From assembly GCF_905120355.1 (NCBI RefSeq), contig NZ_CAJHOB010000007.1, positions 1 through 64,000 of the forward strand: a DNA stretch of 64,000 nucleotides, read 5' to 3'. This document shows positions 35,234 through 43,186 of this stretch, piece after piece. The notes under the pieces are model-generated. The model searched no databases, was not told the origin of the DNA, and worked only from the letters and a program-made list of their open reading frames with translations. Positions within the stretch are counted from its first letter, which is position 1, and every line of letters starts with the position of its first letter. The position numbers and the translations under genes were made by a program. Source of the DNA: Azonexus hydrophilus (lineage in GTDB: Bacteria; Pseudomonadota; Gammaproteobacteria; Burkholderiales; Rhodocyclaceae).

Positions 35234-36874
35234 TCAGGCCGGCGGTTCGGCCAGCACTTCGCTGTCAGGACCATCTGCCAGTAGCTGTTCTGCTTCCACT
35301 GCCGGCAGCGCCTCGACCTGACGCAACTGCCGCTGGATCGCCCGGGTGCGCACATCGACCTGATCGAACTGCTTGCTGGCAGCTTCCAGTTTCTTGCGGG
35401 TCGCATCGACGATGTCACCAAATTTGCCGAATTCGGTTTTGACCGCCCCCAGCACCTTCCAGACATCGGACGCCCGGCGGCTGATCGCCAGGGTACGAAA
35501 ACCCATCTGCAAGCTGTTGAGAATGGCGGTCAGGGTCGTGGGGCCCGCGACATTCACCCGGTAGGTGCGCTGCAGGGAATCGACCAGCCCCGGACGGCGC
35601 AGGACTTCCGCGTACAAGCCCTCGATGGGCAGATAGAGCAGCGCGAAATCGGTCGTATGCGGCGGGTTGATGTACTTGCTGCATACCGTCCGCGCCTCAA
35701 GCCGGATGCGCGCTTCGATCGCCTTGGCAGCCTCTTCCACCGCAGCGCCATCCGCCCGCTCCTGGGCATCGAGCAGGCGCTGGTAATCCTCGATCGGAAA
35801 TTTGGCGTCGATCGGCAGCAGCACGCATTCGCCCTCCTCCCTGCCCGGCAGACGTACGGCGAATTCGACATGATCGCTGCTACCAGGCCGGGTAGGTGTA
35901 TTGGCGACGTACTGCTCGGCCGTCAGCATCTGTTCGAGCAGCTGGTGCAGCTGCATCTCGCCCCAGGTGCCGCGGGTCTTCACATTGCTCAACACGCGCT
36001 TCAGATCACCGACACCATGCGCCAGGCTCTGCATCTCGCCCAAGCCACGATGCACCTGCTCCAGACGGTCGCTGACCAGCTTGAACGATTCGCCCAAGCG
36101 TTGTTCAAGGCTGGCATGCAGTTTTTCATCGACCGTGCGCCGCATTTCCTCCAGCTTGGCGGCATTGTCTGTCTGCAGGCTCTGCAGCCGCTGCTCAACC
36201 AGCGCCCGCAGTTTCTCGCCGCTGCTGTTGTTGTCGGCGGTCAGCCGGGCCAGTTTGTCCTCCAGGGAAGCCAGCGCTGCCGTCGTCAGGGCATTGACCT
36301 CGTGACGATGCCGCAGCGACTCCTCACGTATTTCCGTAAATTGCCGGCCGATGCCTTGTTGCTGGCGGGTAGATTCCAGCGCGGTACGCTCGGCAAATTC
36401 ACGCTGCGCTGCCAGCATGCCTTCTTTCAGATCGGCGAAGCGCTGCTCCAGGGCGACCCGTTCCTGCGCCATGGCCTGCTGTCCCGCTTCGAGCAATGGC
36501 AACACCTGCGTCCGGAGCAACTCCTGCAGCGCCGCCGAAGCCTGCTGCATTCCCTGCGCTACCTCACCCGGCAGTGCCGTTTTCAGGGCAGCCACAGCTT
36601 CCCCGGCCTGGCGCTGCTGGTGGGCGAAATCGGACAACTGCCCCTGCATGCCACTGAACCCGGCAAACAATTGCCGGATCACGGCACTCATTTCCGTGAC
36701 TTGTACCGCGAGGCGAACTGCACCATCGCGCTCCGCCTCGCGCTGGCTTTCCAGCCGGGCAAGACGGTCGGCAAGCTCGCGGAAAAAGAACGCCTGTTGT
36801 TTCTGCCGGCTGACAAGCAGAATGCTGACGCCCAGGCTGCTGACAGCCAGTGCAATGATGATGATGAGTTCCAT
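35234..36874 (-). CDS. rmuC: DNA recombination protein RmuC
   Basis: 546 residues: an N-terminal membrane helix (about 3-20), a long coiled coil (about 30-270) and the RmuC nuclease-like core with GTWGEMQLHQLLEQ, PIDAKFPIEDYQRL and LPIEGLYAEVLRRPG. RmuC limits recombination at inverted repeats. Convergent with the kinase gene across 43 bases. Confidence 0.92.
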   Translation of the reverse strand: MELIIIIALAVSSLGVSILLVSRQKQQAFFFRELADRLARLESQREAERDGAVRLAVQVTEMSAVIRQLFAGFSGMQGQLSDFAHQQRQAGEAVAALKTALPGEVAQGMQQASAALQELLRTQVLPLLEAGQQAMAQERVALEQRFADLKEGMLAAQREFAERTALESTRQQQGIGRQFTEIREESLRHRHEVNALTTAALASLEDKLARLTADNNSSGEKLRALVEQRLQSLQTDNAAKLEEMRRTVDEKLHASLEQRLGESFKLVSDRLEQVHRGLGEMQSLAHGVGDLKRVLSNVKTRGTWGEMQLHQLLEQMLTAEQYVANTPTRPGSSDHVEFAVRLPGREEGECVLLPIDAKFPIEDYQRLLDAQERADGAAVEEAAKAIEARIRLEARTVCSKYINPPHTTDFALLYLPIEGLYAEVLRRPGLVDSLQRTYRVNVAGPTTLTAILNSLQMGFRTLAISRRASDVWKVLGAVKTEFGKFGDIVDATRKKLEAASKQFDQVDVRTRAIQRQLRQVEALPAVEAEQLLADGPDSEVLAEPPA

Positions 36875-36919
36875 GCCACCTCGTGAGGAAATCTGCTGAA
36901 CCGTCGAACGGCATCAATG

Positions 36920-36957
36920 AAAAACTGCCTGCTGCGGTTGTACACCGCAGCAGGCAG
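36920..36957 (-). terminator. Strong intrinsic terminator for the small secreted-protein gene
   Basis: A perfect 14-bp stem (36925-36938 with 36944-36957) around a five-base loop is followed, read on the minus strand, by TTTTT. It lies 35 bases after the stop of 36993-37355. Confidence 0.88.
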
Positions 36958-36992
36958 CCATGACACCTACTCCGTGTCGGCGGGCGCTGACG

Positions 36993-37355
36993 TTACGGGC
37001 GACCGCGTCCCGCGCCCTGGCCTTGCCCCCGCCCCTGGCCACCGGCGTTCATACCGGGCCCCATGCCACCACGCGGCCCCGCCATGGGACGCTGTTCGGG
37101 TGGTGTGGCAGGCAGGGTCACGCCGCGCTCCTGCGCACGCTGCAGCATCTGTTCATGATGCTGCGCCCGCACCGCCGCACGCTCCTCGTCGCTGCGCGCC
37201 GAGCGCATGGCGTTACGGTGTTCGACACGCTCCTGCTCGGTCATCAACTGACTACCGAAAATCGGCTCGGCGGCAGGTTCAACCGCCAAAGCACCGGTAG
37301 AGGTCAGTAACAGGCCAGCCGTGGCAATACTCAGCAGCAAATTACGTTGAGACAT
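36993..37355 (-). CDS. Small secreted periplasmic protein, Gly/Gln-rich tail
   Basis: 120 residues with a clear signal peptide (about 1-24, ending ALA). The mature part is Glu/Arg-rich (LMTEQERVEHRNAMRSARSD) and then ends in a Gly/Gln/Arg/Pro-rich disordered tail. The pattern of EQERxxHRxxMRxxRxxEER resembles small periplasmic proteins found in Rhodocyclales, but no function is established. It has its own terminator. Confidence 0.7.
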   Translation of the reverse strand: MSQRNLLLSIATAGLLLTSTGALAVEPAAEPIFGSQLMTEQERVEHRNAMRSARSDEERAAVRAQHHEQMLQRAQERGVTLPATPPEQRPMAGPRGGMGPGMNAGGQGRGQGQGAGRGRP

Positions 37356-37462
37356 GATGGACTCCTTCGCAAAATAGGAAATAACGCAGGCTTGCTGAAT
37401 TCCCGATGCTGATTCTACGCCGCTATGGATGAACGCAGCCTGAACCCGTCTGCACGGCTCTG

Positions 37463-38230
37463 TTATTTCGCCAGTTGCCGCTCGCGTTTGCCAATTTCGG
37501 CACGAATGCGGCGCATCAGGCGCGCATCGACGCTTGGGTCACGCCAGTCTCCCCCCGAAGCTTGGGCCATGTCGGCAACGGCCCGGGAGAATTCTTCCAG
37601 CGACAAATCGTCATGCCCGCCACGCGGGGGCATCGCCCGCACCCCCAGCCAGGCATGCGCCGTGAGAGTGGCCTGCCCTTCCCGCAGCAGCGGTCGCCAC
37701 GCTTTGCCATCCCCCTTGGCTGGTGCACCGGCAACCCCGGTTTCGTGGCAGTGGCGGCAGATTGCCTCATACACGGCTGCGCCGGAGCGGCCTTGATCAG
37801 CAACTGTGTGTGCCTGCGCCTGCAGGGCCTGGCGCCGTGCCTTCTCTTCCGCCCGGATTGCCTGCAGCAAAGACGCCGACAGCTCCGGGTCCTGCCAGTC
37901 AGCCCCCGCAGCACGCGCCATGTAGGCCACGGCGCGGCCAAAGGCTTCCAGGCTCAAATCCGGTACCCCTCCACGCGGGGGCATCTCACGTACGCCCACC
38001 CAACCGTGCGCCGTAACGACAGCCTGCCCCTCGGCAATCAGCTCTGCCCATGCCGCGTGGTCGCCAAATTTCGGCGCTTCGACCGGCCCGACACCATGGC
38101 AGGCAGCACAGGCTTTCTGGTACAGAGCTTCCCCCGTCAAAGGCGGTTTCGCCAGCGCGGCCAGCGGCAATCCGACGCACAGGCAGGCCATACCCAGTCG
38201 AAAAAAATGGCGCGTCATGCGAGGCAACAT
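37463..38230 (-). CDS. Tandem diheme c-type cytochrome (cytochrome c5-like)
   Basis: 255 residues from ATG 38230, preceded by GGAG at a good distance. After a signal peptide there are two similar halves, each with CxxCH (CAACH, CRHCH), an internal MPPRGG that gives the axial Met, and a closing helix FxRAVAxMA. The protein is periplasmic and transfers electrons; the donor or acceptor is not shown. The halves are clear duplicates. Confidence 0.9.
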   Translation of the reverse strand: MLPRMTRHFFRLGMACLCVGLPLAALAKPPLTGEALYQKACAACHGVGPVEAPKFGDHAAWAELIAEGQAVVTAHGWVGVREMPPRGGVPDLSLEAFGRAVAYMARAAGADWQDPELSASLLQAIRAEEKARRQALQAQAHTVADQGRSGAAVYEAICRHCHETGVAGAPAKGDGKAWRPLLREGQATLTAHAWLGVRAMPPRGGHDDLSLEEFSRAVADMAQASGGDWRDPSVDARLMRRIRAEIGKRERQLAK

Positions 38231-38349
38231 AGGCAACAACTCCCGATGGCTGAAAACAGGGCTGACATTGTAGGTCAGGCGCCGGATTAAGTTTCCTTTA
38301 ATCCGGCTGCCGCATTCTTGCTCACGTACCGTGACCCAGGGAGGCCAAA

Positions 38350-38949
38350 TTGGCTGCCATCCAGAAAATCCTCACCCCCCGCCGACCGCCACCGACGGTT
38401 CGCCACACTATTGCCGGCGCACCCAGGCGGATTACGGCAGAGCGCTTCATTGCCGACATTTTTTACCGCCATTACGGTGCCCGTGTCAGCAGTTTTGCGC
38501 CCAACCTGATGCTGCTGGAAGACGCCGGCCGCACCGTGGCAGCCGCCGGCTGGCGCTGCGCCGGCGAGGACCGGCTGTTCCTCGAAACCTACCTCGACGA
38601 GCCGATCGAAACCGCCGTCGCCCGCCTCGCCGGCCAGCCGGTCAAGCGCGAGGCGATCGTCGAAGTCGGCAACCTGGCGGCTGACCGTGCCGGCGGCAGC
38701 GTTGATGTCATCCTCAACCTGGCCCGCCACCTCGACCGGCTCGGCTACGAATGGGTCGCCTTCACCGCCACCCGCGAGCTGATCGGCATCTTCCGCCGCC
38801 TCGGGCTGCCGCCGCTGGCTCTGGCGCCGGCCGATCCGGACCGCCTCGGCGCCGATGCTGCCGACTGGGGCAGCTACTACGACAGCCGGCCGATCGTCGT
38901 TGCCGGCCGCATCGCCCTGGCACTGGAAATGGTGAAGCGCCATGGCTGA
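38350..38949 (+). CDS. Thermostable-hemolysin-family protein, acyltransferase-like fold suspected
   Basis: 199 residues from TTG 38350, which has GGGAGG seven bases upstream; no in-frame ATG precedes the conserved part. Blocks such as AERFIADIFYRHYGA, EVGNLAADRAGG and WVAFTATRELIGIFRRLGL fit the T_hemolysin family. The layout recalls LuxI/GNAT acyltransferases (an N-terminal helix pair, then a central strand with EVGNLA), so an acyl-transfer role is inferred; the name rests on an old haemolysis assay for a Vibrio relative. It overlaps the ligase-HDO gene by eight bases. Confidence 0.75.
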   Translation: MAAIQKILTPRRPPPTVRHTIAGAPRRITAERFIADIFYRHYGARVSSFAPNLMLLEDAGRTVAAAGWRCAGEDRLFLETYLDEPIETAVARLAGQPVKREAIVEVGNLAADRAGGSVDVILNLARHLDRLGYEWVAFTATRELIGIFRRLGLPPLALAPADPDRLGADAADWGSYYDSRPIVVAGRIALALEMVKRHG

Positions 38950-41065
38950 TTTCTCCTGGCAAGCCGAACTCGCCACCCGTCCGGCCGACGCCCCGCTGCT
39001 GCGCGACAGCCAGCGCAGCTGGAATGCCGGCGAGATCGTCGTCGAACTGCTCACCCTGTGCGAACGCCTGGCCGGCAGCCGCGTCGTCGGCGTGCTCGCC
39101 GACAACAGTCCGGCCTGGATCATTGCCGATCTCGCCTGCCAGGACGCCGGCCGCGTGCACCTGCCGCTGCCCGCCTTCTTCCACGGCGAACAACTGCGCA
39201 ACGCGCTCGAACAGGCCGGCGCTGACACCGTGCTCACCGACCAGCCGGAACGCATCGGTGCACTCGACCTCGGCTTCGCCATCACCGGTCGCTGGCAGGG
39301 CCTGACCTGGATGCGCCGGGTGGTCGAACCGGTCGCGCTGCCGCCGGGCAGCGCCAAGATTTCCTTCACCTCGGGCAGCACCGGCGCGCCCAAAGGCGTC
39401 TGCCTGAGCCGCGACGGCCTGCTCGACACCGCCCGCGCAGTGCATGAGCGCCTCGCCGACCTGCCGCTCGAACGCCACCTGGCGGTGCTGCCGCTGGCCC
39501 TGCTGCTGGAAAACGTCGCTGGCGTCTATGCGCCGCTGCTGCGCGGCATGCCGGTATACCTGCCGCCGCTGGCCGAACTCGGCTGGGCCGGCAGGCAGGG
39601 TTTCGACCCGGCAGCGCTCGACCGCAAGGTCAAGGAAACCGGCGCCGGCAGCGTGATCCTGGTGCCCGAACTGCTCAAGGCCTGGGCAACTTACCTCGGT
39701 TTCACGCGCAACCAGCCGTCGGCCACGCTGCAATTCGTTGCCGTCGGCGGCGCCCGCGTCGCCCCGGAACTGCTGGCCGGTGCGCGCGCCCTCGGCATTC
39801 CCGCCTACCAGGGCTACGGCCTGACCGAAGGCGGCTCGGTGCTGGCGATCAACCGCCCCGGCGACGACGCCGACGGCGTTGGTCGTCCGCTCGGCCACGC
39901 CAAACTGCTCATCGAAAACGGCGAACTGACCGTGCGCACTCGCGCCTTCCTCGGCTACACCGGGCAGGCCGCGACCAGCGACGATGCTTTCCCGACCGGC
40001 GACCTCGCCAGCATCGACAGCAACGGTCACCTGCACCTGCAGGGCCGGCGCAAGAACCTGCTGATCACCTCGTTCGGCCGCAACGTCTCGCCGGAGTGGG
40101 TCGAAGCGGCGCTGCTCGCCCAGCCGCAGATCATCCAGGCCGTCGTCACCGGCGACGGCCAGCCGGCGCTCACCGCCATCGTCGTGCCGCTGCCCGGCAT
40201 CCCGGATGGCGCACTCGGCGAGGCCATCGCCCGCGCCAACGCCGCCCTGCCGGATTACGCGCGGATCGCCCACTTCATTACCAGCCCCGCCTTCACCCCC
40301 GGCAACGGGCTGGCCACCGGCAACGGCCGGCCGCGCCGGCAAGCCGTCATCGACCATCACCGTGCCGCCCTGGCGGCTCTTCATTCCTCCAAGGAGTCCC
40401 CGATGTCCTTCTACGACACGCTCAAGTTCGAAACCGCAAACGACCGTGCCTACCTGCTCTCCGCACCGATCATCAGCGAATGCCTGCAAGGCCGCGCCAG
40501 CCTCGACAGCTATCTCGCCTTCCTGACCCAGGCCTACCACCACGTGCGCCACACGACGCCGCTGCTGATGACCCTGGGCGGCCGCCTGCCCGAGCGCCTG
40601 GCGTGGATGCGTGCCGGCGTCGCCGAGTACATCGAGGAGGAAATCGGCCACGAGGAATGGATCCTCAACGACATCGCCGCTGCCGGTGGCAATGCCGACG
40701 CAGTGCGCAACAGTCGCCCCGACCTGCCGGCCGAACTGATGGTCGCCTACGCCTACGACCTGATCAACCGCGGCAACCCGGCCGGTTTCTTCGGCATGGT
40801 CTTCGTTCTCGAAGGCACCAGCGTCGACCTCGCGCTGAACGCCGCCGACCGCATTCAAGCCGCCCTCGGCCTACCCGACAACGCCTTCTCCTACCTGCGT
40901 TCGCACGGCACGCTCGACCAGGAACACACGCAACATCTGGCCGGTCTCCTTGATCGCATGACCCCCTCCGATCAGGCAGACGTGCTACACGCCGCCAAGG
41001 TCTTCTTCAAGCTCTACGGCGACATCTTCCACGCCCTGCCGGTCGAGGTGGCCACATGCAACTGA
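38942..41065 (+). CDS. Fusion of acyl-adenylating enzyme and haem-oxygenase-like diiron oxidase
   Basis: 707 residues. Residues 1-487 are an ANL adenylate-forming enzyme: SFTSGSTGAPKG (141-152), GYGLTEGGS (291-299), PTGDLA (351-356) and GRRKNLL (368-374). Residues 488-707 are a haem-oxygenase-like diiron oxidase with candidate ligands Glu80, His83, Glu137, His168, Asp172 and His175 (numbered from residue 488). An AAGGAG ribosome-binding site and ATG at 40391-40405 sit exactly at the junction, so a free oxidase may also be made. The A10 region (450-466) shows no lysine. The set suggests oxidation of an activated acyl substrate; the product is unknown. The SDR that follows begins inside its 3' end. 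Confidence 0.85.
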   Translation: MADFSWQAELATRPADAPLLRDSQRSWNAGEIVVELLTLCERLAGSRVVGVLADNSPAWIIADLACQDAGRVHLPLPAFFHGEQLRNALEQAGADTVLTDQPERIGALDLGFAITGRWQGLTWMRRVVEPVALPPGSAKISFTSGSTGAPKGVCLSRDGLLDTARAVHERLADLPLERHLAVLPLALLLENVAGVYAPLLRGMPVYLPPLAELGWAGRQGFDPAALDRKVKETGAGSVILVPELLKAWATYLGFTRNQPSATLQFVAVGGARVAPELLAGARALGIPAYQGYGLTEGGSVLAINRPGDDADGVGRPLGHAKLLIENGELTVRTRAFLGYTGQAATSDDAFPTGDLASIDSNGHLHLQGRRKNLLITSFGRNVSPEWVEAALLAQPQIIQAVVTGDGQPALTAIVVPLPGIPDGALGEAIARANAALPDYARIAHFITSPAFTPGNGLATGNGRPRRQAVIDHHRAALAALHSSKESPMSFYDTLKFETANDRAYLLSAPIISECLQGRASLDSYLAFLTQAYHHVRHTTPLLMTLGGRLPERLAWMRAGVAEYIEEEIGHEEWILNDIAAAGGNADAVRNSRPDLPAELMVAYAYDLINRGNPAGFFGMVFVLEGTSVDLALNAADRIQAALGLPDNAFSYLRSHGTLDQEHTQHLAGLLDRMTPSDQADVLHAAKVFFKLYGDIFHALPVEVATCN
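40391..40405 (+). promoter_or_regulatory. Internal ribosome-binding site and start at the domain junction
   Basis: AAGGAG (40391-40396) lies six bases before an in-frame ATG (40403-40405), where the oxidase domain begins with MSFYDTLKF. The spacing is near-optimal for initiation. It suggests that the two domains were, or still partly are, separate genes. Confidence 0.6.
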
Positions 41066-41841
41066 AGGCCGCCCGCATCCTTCTCACCGGCGCCAGCGGC
41101 GGTCTTGGCAACGCGCTTGCCCGCGAACTGGCCGAAGCCGGCGCCGCCCTGCTGCTCACTGGCCGCGATCCCGGCGCACTGTCGCGAATCGATCTGCCTA
41201 CTGGCTGCAATTACCAGATGCTGCAAGCGGATCTGACCCACGCGGGCGATATCGCCAGTACAGTCACTGCAGCGCGCGATTTCGGCGTGAATATCCTGAT
41301 CAACAATGCCGGCGTCGCGCACTTCGGGCTACTCTCCGAGCAGGACTGGTGCGACGTTGAACGCATTCTGAACACCAATCTTGCAGCGCCGATCCGCCTG
41401 ACCCAGGCCCTGCTGCCCTGGCTGACACAACAGCCGGAAGCGGCCGTGGTAAACATCGGCTCGGCTTTCGGCAGCATTCCCTTCGCCGGCTTTACCGCCT
41501 ACTCGGCGGCAAAAGCTGGGCTGCGCGGTTTTTCCCAGGCGCTGCGGCGCGAACTGGCCGACAGTACGGTGCGCGTCATTCACGTCGCACCGCGCGCTAT
41601 CGATACGCCGATCAACCCGCCGGCAGTACGGGCCTTGAACCACGCTCTGGGCAGCGCCACCGACGCCCCGCAAATCGTCGCCCGCCGCATCGCCGCTACG
41701 CTTGCCGCCGATGTCGACGAAATCCACATCGGCTTTCCCGAACGCCTCTTCGCCTGGCTCAACGGCACCGCGCCCGGCCTCGTTGACCGTGGCCTGCGCG
41801 GCAAGCTCGCCACAATCAGGCAACACGCTGGCAAGGCGTGA
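41056..41841 (+). CDS. Short-chain dehydrogenase/reductase
   Basis: 261 residues. Classical SDR motifs are present: TGASGGLG (11-18), NNAG (83-86), catalytic Ser about 136, Tyr149 and Lys153 (YSAAK). It overlaps the ligase-oxidase gene by ten bases, so translation is coupled. It probably reduces or oxidises a carbonyl or alcohol formed by the preceding enzymes. Substrate unknown. Confidence 0.9.
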   Translation: MQLKAARILLTGASGGLGNALARELAEAGAALLLTGRDPGALSRIDLPTGCNYQMLQADLTHAGDIASTVTAARDFGVNILINNAGVAHFGLLSEQDWCDVERILNTNLAAPIRLTQALLPWLTQQPEAAVVNIGSAFGSIPFAGFTAYSAAKAGLRGFSQALRRELADSTVRVIHVAPRAIDTPINPPAVRALNHALGSATDAPQIVARRIAATLAADVDEIHIGFPERLFAWLNGTAPGLVDRGLRGKLATIRQHAGKA

Positions 41842-41875
41842 GGCACACCCGAATCCGCACCTTAGGAGACGCACC

Positions 41876-42520
41876 ATGTTTCACCTGAAATCCCTGTTGT
41901 TCGTTATCGCCCTTGGCGGCGCGACACTGCTCCACGCAGCCCCCGAGGACGACCTGATCCGTCCGGTCCAGGACCGCTGGGCGGAAATCAAGTACAAGAC
42001 ACCGGAAAAACAACAGGCCGAGCTCTATCGCGAACTTGCCGCCCAGGCCCATCAAATCAGCAAGAACAATCCCAATCTGGCGGCCGCACTGGTCTGGGAA
42101 GCCATCGTTGTTTCCAGTGAGGCTGGCGTCCGTGGCGGGCTGGGAGGCCTGTCACTGGCCAAGGACGCCAGGACACTGCTGGAAGAAAGCCTGAAACTCG
42201 ACGAAAAATCGCTCAAAGGCTCGGCTTACACCAGCCTGGCCACGCTCTACGCCAAGGTGCCGCGCTGGCCGGTCGGGTTTGGCGACAAAGAAAAGGCGGA
42301 AGCGCTGTTCAGAAAATCGCTGGCCATCAATCCCGACGGGATTGACCCGAATTTCTTTTACGGCGAGTATCTGATTGCTCAGGACAGGGTGGCCGAAGGT
42401 CGCCGCTACCTGGAGAAAGCACTTGCCGCGCCCCCACGCCCCGGGCGGGAATTGGCCGATCAAGGACGGCGCCAGGAGATCCGGGCGTTGCTTGCAAAGA
42501 CTGCCGGAGAAGCACGCTAA
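41876..42520 (+). CDS. Periplasmic TPR-like protein
   Basis: 214 residues from ATG 41876, with a GGAG element and a signal peptide ending at about HAA (residue 22). The mature part is helical with TPR-like spacing (KAEALFRKSLAINPDGIDPN, GRRYLEKALAAP). It follows the SDR and directly precedes the response regulator, so it may be a target or sensor partner of the two-component pair. Function unknown. Confidence 0.75.
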   Translation: MFHLKSLLFVIALGGATLLHAAPEDDLIRPVQDRWAEIKYKTPEKQQAELYRELAAQAHQISKNNPNLAAALVWEAIVVSSEAGVRGGLGGLSLAKDARTLLEESLKLDEKSLKGSAYTSLATLYAKVPRWPVGFGDKEKAEALFRKSLAINPDGIDPNFFYGEYLIAQDRVAEGRRYLEKALAAPPRPGRELADQGRRQEIRALLAKTAGEAR

Positions 42521-43186
42521 GTGAGACTTTTGCTGGTTGAAGATGACGCCATGCTTGGCGACGGCATCCGTGCCGGGCTGATGCTCGCCTCCTATGCGGT
42601 TGACTGGGTACAGGACGGCAAGATGGCCTTGCTGGCGCTGGCAGATCACAGCTACGCCGCCTGTATTCTCGATCTCGGTTTGCCCGGCAAGGACGGGCTG
42701 AGCGTCCTGCGCGAAATGCGCGCAGGTGGCGACCAGACCCCGGTCCTGCTGCTGACCGCCCGCGACACGGCGGCAGACAAGATCACCGGCCTCGACCACG
42801 GCGCCGACGATTACTTGAGCAAACCTTTCGACCTGGGCGAACTGCAGGCACGTATCCGCGCCCTGCTCCGCCGCGCCGGCGGCAAGGCACAGCCGGTACT
42901 CGAACACCGGGGCGTGCAACTTGACCCGGCCAGCAAGCGGGTCAGTTTTCTCGGCCAGGAAGTTCCGCTCTCGGCCCGCGAATACGCCCTCCTGCATGCC
43001 TTCATGCGCCAGCCCGGACACATCAGAAGCCGCAGCCAGCTGGAAGAAAGCCTGTACGCCTGGGGCGATGAAACCGGCAGCAATACGGTCGAAGTCTACA
43101 TCCACCACCTGCGCCGGAAATTCGGCAGCGATTTCATCCGAACGGTGCGCGGCCTGGGCTACCAGCTGGCGGATCGCGACGCATGA
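42521..43186 (+). CDS. OmpR-family response regulator
   Basis: 221 residues from GTG 42521, which touches the previous stop. Receiver with the phosphorylated Asp51 (CILDLGLPGKDG) and Lys in YLSKPF, then a winged-helix DNA-binding domain ending FIRTVRGLGYQL. The layout matches QseB/TctD-like regulators. It overlaps its kinase by four bases. Confidence 0.93.
   Translation: MRLLLVEDDAMLGDGIRAGLMLASYAVDWVQDGKMALLALADHSYAACILDLGLPGKDGLSVLREMRAGGDQTPVLLLTARDTAADKITGLDHGADDYLSKPFDLGELQARIRALLRRAGGKAQPVLEHRGVQLDPASKRVSFLGQEVPLSAREYALLHAFMRQPGHIRSRSQLEESLYAWGDETGSNTVEVYIHHLRRKFGSDFIRTVRGLGYQLADRDA

Noticed and set aside
38350..38949. Pore-forming haemolysin as the function of the T_hemolysin-family gene
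   Set aside because: There is no signal peptide or amphipathic pore region, and the operon is metabolic; only the family name suggests lysis.
38762..40858. Minus-strand open frame of 698 residues
   Set aside because: Antisense to the ligase-oxidase gene, whose product shows clear catalytic motifs; the frame is a codon-bias shadow.
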